Both the position numbers and the translations under genes were made by a program. From the NCBI GenBank assembly GCA_900317325.1, contig ONGE01000016.1, positions 1 through 64,000 on the forward strand: DNA of 64,000 nt, written 5' to 3'. This DNA comes from an uncultured Prevotellaceae bacterium. GTDB taxonomy: Bacteria; Bacteroidota; Bacteroidia; Bacteroidales; Muribaculaceae. The stretch's first letter is position 1. Each line of letters opens with the position of its first letter. The notes beneath the pieces were generated by a model, which did not search any database, was not told where the DNA came from, and worked only from the letters and a program-made list of their open reading frames with translations. Shown here one piece after another: positions 35,088 to 42,436 of this stretch.

Positions 35088-36247
35088 TGAAAAGGATTTT
35101 GGAGATTATGCCATTAGCGTCATCTGCTATGGTGTTCATCGGTGACCAGTTCTCTTATTTGAAAGAGAGGGGGGACTATGATATGTACTTGATAAGTACC
35201 CCTGGAACTGGTTTGGACGAATTTGTTGAACGCGAAGGTGTCACTTATTATCCTTTGGAGATTCCCCGCTCGATAAAGCCACTACAGGACCTTAAGAATA
35301 TCTGGAAAATTTTCCGTTATGTGCGCAAGCACAAAATCGATATGGTTATCGGTCATCAGTCCAAAGGCGTCCTTTATGGAATGATAGCCAGCAAATTGGC
35401 TGGTGTTGAGCGTCGTGTCGTTCTTGCCCACGGGGTTCTTGAAGACACAATGACTGGACTGAAACAGAAAATTTTTGCGACCGAGAACAAGTTGATGACC
35501 ATGTGTGCGACACATGTGTTATGTGTCAGCCCTTCGGTGATGAAGAGGAGGGTGGCATTAGGCATCGATCCACCCGAAAAACAGTATTTGTTGGGTAAGG
35601 GTTCCTGCAACGGCGTTGATGCGTTGACAAAGTTCAATCCCCAGAATGTGTCTGATTCGGTGCGTGAGGAGATCCGCGGAAAATATGGTTTGTCAAAGGA
35701 TGACTTCATTATCGGATTCTGTGGCCGACTTGTTAGAGACAAGGGTATTGTTGAATTAGCCGAAGCCATAAAGTTACTTACCGAAAGACATCAGGACAAA
35801 TCACTTAAGTTATTTGTGATAGGCTCCCCCGAAAAGCGGGATGCATTACCTGATGAGACGTTAGACTTCTTGAAGAGTTCTGATCACGTGGTATTTACCG
35901 GGAAAGTCAACTATTCTGAGATTCAGAATTATTATTCAGTAATGGATGCTTTCATCCTTCCTTCTTATCGTGAAGGATTTCCAACTGTGGCTCTTGAGGC
36001 TTCGGCTATGGAACTTCCGATGATAGTGTCTCGCGCAACCGGTTGTATCGACTCCATCATCGAGAATGAAACAGGTGTCTATTGTGATATTCGTCCAGAA
36101 TCTATCGCCGACGCCATCGAAGGATTCTTTGACAAGGAAAAGGCCCATCGATATGGCGAAGCGGGACGCAGATTTGTTTTGGAACATTTCGAGCATACTA
36201 TTGTGAAGGAAAATATGCTCGCATTTGTCAACAAAGTGATTTCTTGA
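35087..36247 (+). CDS. GT4-type glycosyltransferase
   Basis: A 386-residue GT-B retaining enzyme. N-terminal acceptor domain: KRILEIMPLASSAMVFIGDQ, then MVIGHQSKGVLYG and RVVLAHGVLED. C-terminal donor domain: IGFCGRLVRDKGIVELAEAI (about 207), SYREGFPTVALEASAMELP (E-x7-E, about 295-313) and a closing helix. This architecture matches capsular N-acetylhexosaminyl or fucosyl transferases that add early sugars. It is translationally coupled to the GT2 before it and lies 7 bases before the GNAT gene, so it forms the junction between chain assembly and the acyl-decoration half of the locus. Confidence 0.88.
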   Translation: MKRILEIMPLASSAMVFIGDQFSYLKERGDYDMYLISTPGTGLDEFVEREGVTYYPLEIPRSIKPLQDLKNIWKIFRYVRKHKIDMVIGHQSKGVLYGMIASKLAGVERRVVLAHGVLEDTMTGLKQKIFATENKLMTMCATHVLCVSPSVMKRRVALGIDPPEKQYLLGKGSCNGVDALTKFNPQNVSDSVREEIRGKYGLSKDDFIIGFCGRLVRDKGIVELAEAIKLLTERHQDKSLKLFVIGSPEKRDALPDETLDFLKSSDHVVFTGKVNYSEIQNYYSVMDAFILPSYREGFPTVALEASAMELPMIVSRATGCIDSIIENETGVYCDIRPESIADAIEGFFDKEKAHRYGEAGRRFVLEHFEHTIVKENMLAFVNKVIS

Positions 36248-36254
36248 ACGAACC

Positions 36255-37235
36255 ATGGCAACGAGGATTGAGATAAAGCGTACCAACGAGATCAACGATG
36301 AGCTGTGGACACAGATTGTTGACGGCTTTAACGAGTCGTTTGACTTGAATCTGAGCGCAGATGGATTAAAGAACGGATGGTATGTGGCTAATCCCTGGGG
36401 ATATGCTTACCATGCCATGGCCTTTGATGACGACAACGAATTGATGGCCTATAATGTGTTCACGCCCTCACAATATGAGAATGACATTAAGGTGGTTGTC
36501 AGTGGAAGCACTTATGTGAGACCGAAGTATCGCAAGAATGTGATGTTGTTTGCTCAGTTGATCAAAGCCCTGAGAAAACGTTGCGCTGACGATGGTTTCG
36601 ATCTTGAAGTGGGAGTCCCCAATCACAACTCCATCAACTACCATTGTAAGGTCAACAAAGTGCAGATGGTGGACGACTTATCCTATTATGTTCTGCCGGT
36701 TTCTTTGTCAAAGACAGCCGGAAAAACGCTGCCTGGATTTGTTGATGCTTTATGGAGGGGCTATCTGACAGTGCACATGGCTCTCAATGTAGCGTTCTCG
36801 AGGCTTTTTAACGGAAAAGAGCGCCAACGCAAATACTCCATCGCGACCGATGACGTGTTTTACAAGACCAGGTTCGGTAGCAAGGAATACAAATGTGTAT
36901 CTCAAGGAGAGAGCAGGTTCGCTTACCGGATGTATGATGAAGACGGCAAACGTGTCGCCTATCTAATGGATTGTCGTGCTCAGGGCAAGAAATCATATAA
37001 GGTATTGGTTGATGCCTCTCGAGAAATCATAAAAAAAGAACATCCTGATGCAGTGCTGTATGTGGGCTTCATGCATTTCCCTCAGTGCCTGATGATTAAG
37101 CTGCCTAAGAAAATGGTACCCAAGCGGTTGCCGTTGACTTGTTATGTTCTCAACAAGGAACGGGAAACTCAATTTAGCGATGTGGCAAACCCTGACAACT
37201 GGAATTTTTCGCTGATGAACTTTGATGTGAGATAA
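36255..37235 (+). CDS. GNAT-like acyltransferase next to an acyl carrier protein
   Basis: A 326-residue protein. The first 150 residues look like a GNAT domain: a beta strand with VVVSGSTYVRPKYRKNVMLF at motif A, then LEVGVPNHNSINYHCKVNKV, the N-x-x-S...Y...K pattern of motif B. The second half (about 180-326) has a repeated strand-helix pattern and may be a second, degenerate GNAT lobe as in FemAB-type proteins. It directly precedes ACP and KAS III genes, so an acyl-ACP-dependent N- or O-acylation of a sugar nucleotide is the natural inference. Acyl group and acceptor unknown. Confidence 0.65.
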   Translation: MATRIEIKRTNEINDELWTQIVDGFNESFDLNLSADGLKNGWYVANPWGYAYHAMAFDDDNELMAYNVFTPSQYENDIKVVVSGSTYVRPKYRKNVMLFAQLIKALRKRCADDGFDLEVGVPNHNSINYHCKVNKVQMVDDLSYYVLPVSLSKTAGKTLPGFVDALWRGYLTVHMALNVAFSRLFNGKERQRKYSIATDDVFYKTRFGSKEYKCVSQGESRFAYRMYDEDGKRVAYLMDCRAQGKKSYKVLVDASREIIKKEHPDAVLYVGFMHFPQCLMIKLPKKMVPKRLPLTCYVLNKERETQFSDVANPDNWNFSLMNFDVR

Positions 37236-37263
37236 TTTTTGATAACGAATTAAAACTTAAATA

Positions 37264-37506
37264 ATGATCATTATGGAATTAAAAGATTTTATAAACAATT
37301 TTGCAAGTATCTTTGAGGAGACCAGTGCCGACAGCATTCATGCAGATACTGTGTATTCGGAACTGGAAGAATGGGATTCGGTCATGGTGCTCTCGTTGAT
37401 TTCTATGATTGACCAGGAATATGATGCCGTGGTTGATGTCGATGAGATGAATGAGACCCGCACTGTCGAAGACCTGTTCAACTATGTTAAATCTCTGACC
37501 GAGTAA
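37264..37506 (+). CDS. Acyl carrier protein (ACP 1)
   Basis: An 80-residue acidic protein (77 if translation starts at the ATG 37273). LEEWDSVMVLSLI carries the phosphopantetheine Ser (Ser39) in a D-S-V context, followed by the usual acidic helix II/III region. Dedicated carrier for an acyl group made by the KAS III gene 5 bases downstream. It is clearly related to ACP 2 (45066) and ACP 4 (51825): all three start with an (L/E)xFIxNF...F(D/E)ET pattern. It is not the housekeeping fatty-acid ACP, whose surroundings would be fabF. Confidence 0.87.
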   Translation: MIIMELKDFINNFASIFEETSADSIHADTVYSELEEWDSVMVLSLISMIDQEYDAVVDVDEMNETRTVEDLFNYVKSLTE

Positions 37507-37511
37507 GGTTC

Positions 37512-38510
37512 ATGAAGAAAGCATTTGTCAAATATGTGGCATATTGTTTGCCCGAAAAAGTCGTCACTAACGAGGCGATAGTGAATGACTTTCCCGAGTG
37601 GTCGGTCGAAAAGATCACCGAGAAAGTCGGGGTCAATCAACGCCATGTCGCCGCCGAAGACGAAACGGCAACCGACCTTGCTGAGAAAGCTGCGATTAAA
37701 CTGATCGAGGAAAACAACATCGATAAGGACATCATTGATTTCGTAATCCTTTGCACCCAGAGCCCCGATTATTTTTTGCCCACATCGGCATGCCTGTTGC
37801 AGACCCGCTTGGGCTTGCGGCAAGACATCGGTGCATTTGATTTCAATCTGGGATGCTCGGGCTATGTTTACGGTCTGTCAATCGCCAAAGGACTTATCGC
37901 TGGCGGTATTGCAGAGAATGTCCTCTTGTTGACAGCCGAGACCTATAACAAGTATCTTCACCCTAAAGACAAAGGTAACCGCACTATCTTTGGTGATGCC
38001 GCATCGGCGACCCTTATGTCGGTTGATGGCGAGGCCGAAGTGTTGGATTTTGCCTTAGGAACCAACGGCAAGGGCGCCAATAACTTGATTGTCAAGTCTG
38101 GCGCTTCTCGTATGCCTGAGAATCAGAACGATTTGACCTTTGACAAGAACGGGAATCCGGTCTCATCCGATTATCTGTTCATGAACGGAGCCCAGATTTT
38201 CGCCTTCACGCAGCGCAACGTCCCCAAAGTTATCAACGAAGTTCTTGAGAAGAATAATCTTGCCAAGGAAGACATAGATATGTTCGTTTTGCATCAGGCA
38301 AACCGATACATGCTTGATTTCTTGAGGAATAAGATGGACATTCCTGAAGACAAGTTCTATATCTTCATGGAGAATGTGGGCAATACCGTTTCCAATAGTA
38401 TCCCCTTGTGTCTCGTTGAAGCCCGTAAAGAGAACCGTCTGAAAGGAAATGTGCTCTTGTGCGGATTCGGTGTTGGCTATTCGTGGGGCGCAGTGATTCT
38501 CAAGATGTAA
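37512..38510 (+). CDS. 3-Oxoacyl-ACP synthase III (FabH-like), copy 1
   Basis: A 332-residue KAS III. The catalytic triad is intact: Cys115 (NLGCSGYVYG), His261 (LHQANRYM) and Asn291 (VGNTVSNS). It should condense an acyl-CoA or acyl-ACP starter with malonyl-ACP, giving a 3-oxoacyl-ACP on ACP 1 just upstream. With the SDR reductase at 44191 this would yield a 3-hydroxyacyl group. Placement inside a glycan locus, with GNAT and NeuD-type transferases around it, points to sugar acylation rather than membrane lipid synthesis. Two further copies follow at 47021 and 52186. Confidence 0.9.
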   Translation: MKKAFVKYVAYCLPEKVVTNEAIVNDFPEWSVEKITEKVGVNQRHVAAEDETATDLAEKAAIKLIEENNIDKDIIDFVILCTQSPDYFLPTSACLLQTRLGLRQDIGAFDFNLGCSGYVYGLSIAKGLIAGGIAENVLLLTAETYNKYLHPKDKGNRTIFGDAASATLMSVDGEAEVLDFALGTNGKGANNLIVKSGASRMPENQNDLTFDKNGNPVSSDYLFMNGAQIFAFTQRNVPKVINEVLEKNNLAKEDIDMFVLHQANRYMLDFLRNKMDIPEDKFYIFMENVGNTVSNSIPLCLVEARKENRLKGNVLLCGFGVGYSWGAVILKM

Positions 38511-38536
38511 AACGGCTAATGAATTGAAATTGATTC

Positions 38537-39418
38537 ATGAATATTTTGTCGTTTGACATAGAGGAATGGTATATCGAGAAGGCCTTTAATGGTGGCCGTC
38601 AAGAGCAGTATGGCGCCTTTGACAAATACCTTGAGGGGATTCTCGATTTGCTGGATGAACAAAAGACACAAGCAACCTTTTTTGTCGTCGGCAAGATGGC
38701 TGAGTGCTTCCCTCATGTGGTGAAACGCATCGAGGGGCAAGGACACGATATCGGCTGCCATTCCAACACCCACACGTGGCTCAACAAGATGACTCGTGAA
38801 GAAGTCTATCAGGACACGAGGCAGGCGGTTGATTCCCTGGAGCAATGCATCGGCAAGAAAGTGAAGAGTTACCGTGCTCCGGCTTTTTCCATTGGCAAAA
38901 GCAATCAATGGGCATTTGAGGTGCTGGCCCAATGTGGCATAGAATGTGACGCTTCGGTTTTTCCCGCTATGCGTGATTTTGGAGGCTTTCCTGATTTCGG
39001 GAATCAAGTTCCCACGCTGATCTCAACCGGGGCAGGGGATATCAAGGAGTTCCCGATTGTCACAGCTCGCATTTTGGGCAAAGACATTGCTTTTTCAGGT
39101 GGCGGTTATTTTCGGTTCTTCCCATTGTGGTTCGTGACCAGTCAGATGAAGAAGCGTGATTACAACATCTGTTATTTCCATATTGGGGATTTGATACTAT
39201 CAAGCAAAAAGATGATGACGAGGGCCGAATATGAGGATTATTTCAAGGAACCAGGTACATGGTTGAACAGGTATAAGCGCCACTTGAAATCGAGTCTTGG
39301 TAAGAAAACTGCTCTTGAGAGGATGAATCAACTTATTCGCAATCAGCGTTTCATCTCAATACCTCAAGCCGTCAGCCAGATTGATTGGACTACAACACCG
39401 CGAATCGTTATCCAATAG
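38537..39418 (+). CDS. NodB-type polysaccharide deacetylase
   Basis: A 293-residue carbohydrate esterase family 4 protein: FDIEEW (residues 5-10, first catalytic Asp), ATFFVVGKMAE, and the metal motif GCHSNTHTW (H-x3-H, about 73-81), then YRAPAFSIG (about 115). It removes N-acetyl groups from glycan GlcNAc-type residues. No signal peptide is seen, so a cytoplasmic sugar- or lipid-linked substrate is more likely than mature polymer. A free amine so exposed could be the site re-acylated by the ACP-dependent enzymes nearby (inference). Confidence 0.87.
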   Translation: MNILSFDIEEWYIEKAFNGGRQEQYGAFDKYLEGILDLLDEQKTQATFFVVGKMAECFPHVVKRIEGQGHDIGCHSNTHTWLNKMTREEVYQDTRQAVDSLEQCIGKKVKSYRAPAFSIGKSNQWAFEVLAQCGIECDASVFPAMRDFGGFPDFGNQVPTLISTGAGDIKEFPIVTARILGKDIAFSGGGYFRFFPLWFVTSQMKKRDYNICYFHIGDLILSSKKMMTRAEYEDYFKEPGTWLNRYKRHLKSSLGKKTALERMNQLIRNQRFISIPQAVSQIDWTTTPRIVIQ

Positions 39419-39453
39419 CAGCTGAACGCTGTGATGATAGAATGTTGGTTATT

Positions 39454-40068
39454 ATGAAGAATCTGTACCGTGATTATATTAAGCGCATGCTGGGTTTCTT
39501 GATTGCCCTGACTGCGCTCATTTGTTTATCACCCTTGTTGTTGGTGGTCACTATCTGGTTGCATTTCGCTAACAAGGGTGCTGGAGCGTTTTTCGTTCAA
39601 GAACGCCCGGGGAAGAATGGCAAAATCTTTAAGATCATCAAGTTCAAGACCATGACCGATGAACGTGATGATGACGGAAAACTCCTGCCTGATGAGGTGC
39701 GCCTCACACGAGTGGGCCGGTTCGTTCGCTCTACTAGTATCGATGAACTCCCTCAATTGTTCAATGTCCTCGTCGGTGATATGGCCCTGATAGGCCCGCG
39801 TCCTCTGCTGGTTCAGTATCTGTCGCGTTATTCTCCAGAGCAGGCTCGTCGCCATGAAGTGCGGCCTGGCATTACTGGTTGGGCTCAATGCAATGGTCGC
39901 AATGCGATTTCATGGGCCGAAAAGTTCAAACTGGATGTATGGTACGTCGATCACTGCACATTTATGACAGATCTTAAGATTTTGTTCATCACAATACGCA
40001 AGGTGCTTATCCATGATGGTATATCTCAGCAAGGTAAGGCCACGATGGATGAGTTCAGAGGAAACTGA
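39454..40068 (+). CDS. PglC/WcaJ-like phosphoglycosyltransferase, tandem copy 1
   Basis: About 204 residues of the small monotopic PGT family. It transfers a sugar phosphate from UDP-sugar to undecaprenyl phosphate, the first membrane step of glycan assembly. A re-entrant hydrophobic helix (GFLIALTALICLSPLLLVVT) is followed by FFVQERPG, FKIIKFKTM, the catalytic Asp-Glu dyad in STSIDELPQLFNVL, DMALIGPRPL and EVRPGITGWAQ. The ATG at 39454 places the helix at the N-terminus; ATG 39442 is also possible. A second, similar PGT starts 21 bases after it. Confidence 0.9.
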   Translation: MKNLYRDYIKRMLGFLIALTALICLSPLLLVVTIWLHFANKGAGAFFVQERPGKNGKIFKIIKFKTMTDERDDDGKLLPDEVRLTRVGRFVRSTSIDELPQLFNVLVGDMALIGPRPLLVQYLSRYSPEQARRHEVRPGITGWAQCNGRNAISWAEKFKLDVWYVDHCTFMTDLKILFITIRKVLIHDGISQQGKATMDEFRGN

Positions 40069-40089
40069 TAATCACAATCTTGACTGATA

Positions 40090-40746
40090 ATGTACAAGAA
40101 TTTTTTCAAGAGGATAATAGATTTCACTTTAGCATTGGTTGGGTTGATTTGTGTGAGCCCGATATTGCTTTTGGTGACCATTTGGCTGCATTTCGCCAAC
40201 AAAGGTGGTGGCGCCTTTTTCTTCCAGGAACGCCCTGGTCTTCATGGCAAAATCTTCAAGATTATCAAGTTCAAGACCATGACCGACGAACGTGATGCCA
40301 ACGGTGAACTGCTGCCGAACAATGAGCGTTTGACTAAGGTCGGTCGTTTGGTCCGTGCAGCTTCAATTGATGAATTTCCCCAATTATTCAATGTTCTCAA
40401 AGGTGATATGGCTTTGATTGGCCCGCGTCCCTTACTTACATGGTTTTTGCCACTTTATGATAAAGAACAGGCTCGTCGTCATGAAGTAAGGCCAGGTATT
40501 ACTGGATGGGCTCAGGTAAATGGTCGCAATACTTTGACTTATGGAAGTAAGTTTAAATACGATGTGTGGTATGTTGACCATTTGTCATTTGCTTTAGACT
40601 TAAAAATATTCTACATGACCATCAAGAACGTGCTGTCGTCTAAGGACATTGGTAATGGGCTGCAAGACGAGGTGGATGATCTCGGATGGAATGCTCGCAA
40701 AAGAGAGGCTGAAAAGCTTTTTGAACAGTATTATAGAAACAAATAG
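40090..40746 (+). CDS. PglC/WcaJ-like phosphoglycosyltransferase, tandem copy 2
   Basis: A 218-residue monotopic PGT, paralogous to the previous gene: TLALVGLICVSPILLLVTIW, FFFQERPG, the Asp-Glu dyad in AASIDEFPQLFNVL, and EVRPGITGWAQVNGRN. The C-terminal extension ends with a charged helix absent from copy 1. The pair keep their catalytic residues, so both could be active. Possible outcomes are two glycans, two first sugars, or one copy in decline. The divergence in the region after GPRPLL (VQYLSRYS versus TWFLPLYD) is where acceptor or base recognition may differ. Confidence 0.9.
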   Translation: MYKNFFKRIIDFTLALVGLICVSPILLLVTIWLHFANKGGGAFFFQERPGLHGKIFKIIKFKTMTDERDANGELLPNNERLTKVGRLVRAASIDEFPQLFNVLKGDMALIGPRPLLTWFLPLYDKEQARRHEVRPGITGWAQVNGRNTLTYGSKFKYDVWYVDHLSFALDLKIFYMTIKNVLSSKDIGNGLQDEVDDLGWNARKREAEKLFEQYYRNK

Positions 40747-40756
40747 TATAAACACG

Positions 40757-41278
40757 ATGCAGACAAGAATCTATCTTAGGGCGTTTGAGCCTGACGATTA
40801 CAAGACAACCATTGCATGGCGCAATGATAAGCAGATATCAGATAAATTGGGGGGGATGAGAATGTATGTTTCAGAGGCTCGCGAAAAGAAATGGATAGAA
40901 GATACAATCTTCCATTCTTCTGACATCAAGTTGGCCATTTGCCTCATACAGAATGATCTTCACATAGGCAATGTTTATCTGACGGATATTAATAATATCA
41001 ATAGGACTGCAGAGTCTCATATCCTGATAGGCAATAAGGATTATTGGGGGCAAGGTTATGCATGCGAAGCATTACTTCAGATGCTTCACTATGGTTTTGA
41101 GGAACGTGGTCTTAATCGTATATATGCACATATCAATATTGATAATGAAGCTTCTCTACGAATGCACGAGAAATGCGGTTATCAACAAGAAGGTGTGCTC
41201 CGTCAGGCCGTGTTCAAGAATGGCGTATTTAAGGATGTTGTTGTGATGTCAATTCTTAGTAAAGAGTTTCTCAGATAA
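40757..41278 (+). CDS. GNAT N-acetyltransferase (RimJ/PseH-like)
   Basis: A 173-residue GNAT. The acetyl-CoA binding motif A is DYWGQGYACEALLQMLHYGF (about 95-114), and motif B is NIDNEASLRMHEKCGYQQEG. Closest in style to SpeG/RimJ/PseH proteins that acetylate amino sugars or protein N-termini. In this context, 4-N-acetylation of an amino-dideoxy sugar is the reasonable guess. It starts 10 bases after the PGT stop at the ATG 40757. A 129-base gap without a recognisable promoter separates it from the next gene. Confidence 0.82.
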   Translation: MQTRIYLRAFEPDDYKTTIAWRNDKQISDKLGGMRMYVSEAREKKWIEDTIFHSSDIKLAICLIQNDLHIGNVYLTDINNINRTAESHILIGNKDYWGQGYACEALLQMLHYGFEERGLNRIYAHINIDNEASLRMHEKCGYQQEGVLRQAVFKNGVFKDVVVMSILSKEFLR

Positions 41279-41407
41279 TTGAATAGTTGTTGCCTCCCAA
41301 ATATATCTTAATTTGAAATGACTGTTCTTGGGAGAGTAATGATTAACTGTTTTATAGCCCTCTATAACTGAGAGTGTTTCCTTGTAATTGGGTTTATCTG
41401 TAAAGCG

Positions 41408-42433
41408 ATGAAAGAATTCGGTTCCGATTTCCATTTCTTGCCGATTCAGGAGAGTCGAGGTAGGACCGTCAAGGACTTTTTCCCTGATGCGCTTTACTAT
41501 GCTTGTGGGCGGCAGCCGATCATTGACCTGTATAAAAAGAATAATTGGAAGCGCTTGTGGGTTCCCGAGTATTTTTGCTATGAAGTTTTGTCTTCTTTGG
41601 AACAGAACGGCGTTAACTGGCAATCTTATCGGGATTACCCTTTGACCAACGAGAATGAGACTGTTTGTTCGTTGCCGTTTGAAGAGGGTGACGCACTGTT
41701 GAGGATGAATTATTTCGGCTTGAGGTCAAAAAGGAGCAATCATGGAATTCCTGTCCCCGTCGTTGAGGATCATACACATGATTTGATTGGTGGCTGGGCT
41801 ATAGATAGCGATGCCGACTGGTGCATCGCATCGTTGAGAAAAACGCTGCCTTTGGCCGAGGGGGGAATGTTGTGGTCTCCCAAAGGTCTGAAGTTGCAAG
41901 AAACTCCGCAAGTGCTGTCCGAGAACACCGATCTTGCATCGTCGAGATGGGAAGCCATGAGGAAAAAGACTCGCTATCTGAATGGCGAGATTGATGACAA
42001 GAGTGAATTCAGATCAGTTTTCCTTTCAACCGAAGAGCGATTTGATGTATTGAGCGTTTCTTCGATAGATAATGAGACATTGGACTACTTGAGCCGATTT
42101 GATGTGGAGCAATGGTATAGGGTGAAGAAGGATAATCGAGATGTTCTCGTGGAATCATGCTCGAGTATTTCGACCGTTCTTGAGCCCGAAGATTCAGATT
42201 GCAATCCGTTTTCCCTGACGTTGCTCTTTGACTCTGAGGCTTTGAGGAATGATTTCCGTAAGTATTTGATTAATAGCTGTGTCTATCCAGCGATATTATG
42301 GAATGTTCCTGAAAATGTAAGTCCTGAAATCATTGATTTCTCGAAAAGGATGTTGTCGGTACACTGTGACGGAAGATATAATGGCAAAGATATGATTCAA
42401 CTGCGTGATATCATTGCTAATAGTAGAGATTGA
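41408..42433 (+). CDS. Divergent DegT/AHBA-type PLP-fold protein
   Basis: A 341-residue protein that keeps the outline of fold-type-I sugar aminotransferases: YACGRQPIIDLYKKNNWKRLWVPEY near the N-terminus, VVEDHTHDLIGG (about 118, with the Asp that binds the PLP pyridine ring) and SLRKTLPLAEGGML (about 139), whose Lys is in the Schiff-base position. The rest is strongly diverged and shorter than typical DegT proteins (370-400). It may be an aminotransferase with an unusual substrate or a PLP-independent relative. It ends 3 bases before the FemAB-NeuD fusion gene. Confidence 0.6.
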   Translation: MKEFGSDFHFLPIQESRGRTVKDFFPDALYYACGRQPIIDLYKKNNWKRLWVPEYFCYEVLSSLEQNGVNWQSYRDYPLTNENETVCSLPFEEGDALLRMNYFGLRSKRSNHGIPVPVVEDHTHDLIGGWAIDSDADWCIASLRKTLPLAEGGMLWSPKGLKLQETPQVLSENTDLASSRWEAMRKKTRYLNGEIDDKSEFRSVFLSTEERFDVLSVSSIDNETLDYLSRFDVEQWYRVKKDNRDVLVESCSSISTVLEPEDSDCNPFSLTLLFDSEALRNDFRKYLINSCVYPAILWNVPENVSPEIIDFSKRMLSVHCDGRYNGKDMIQLRDIIANSRD

Positions 42434-42436
42434 GTT

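Noticed and set aside
18752..36247. Classic Bacteroides capsule locus with UpxY/UpxZ antitermination and invertible promoter.
   Set aside because: No NusG-like gene and no inverted repeats flanking the 18362 promoter could be seen.
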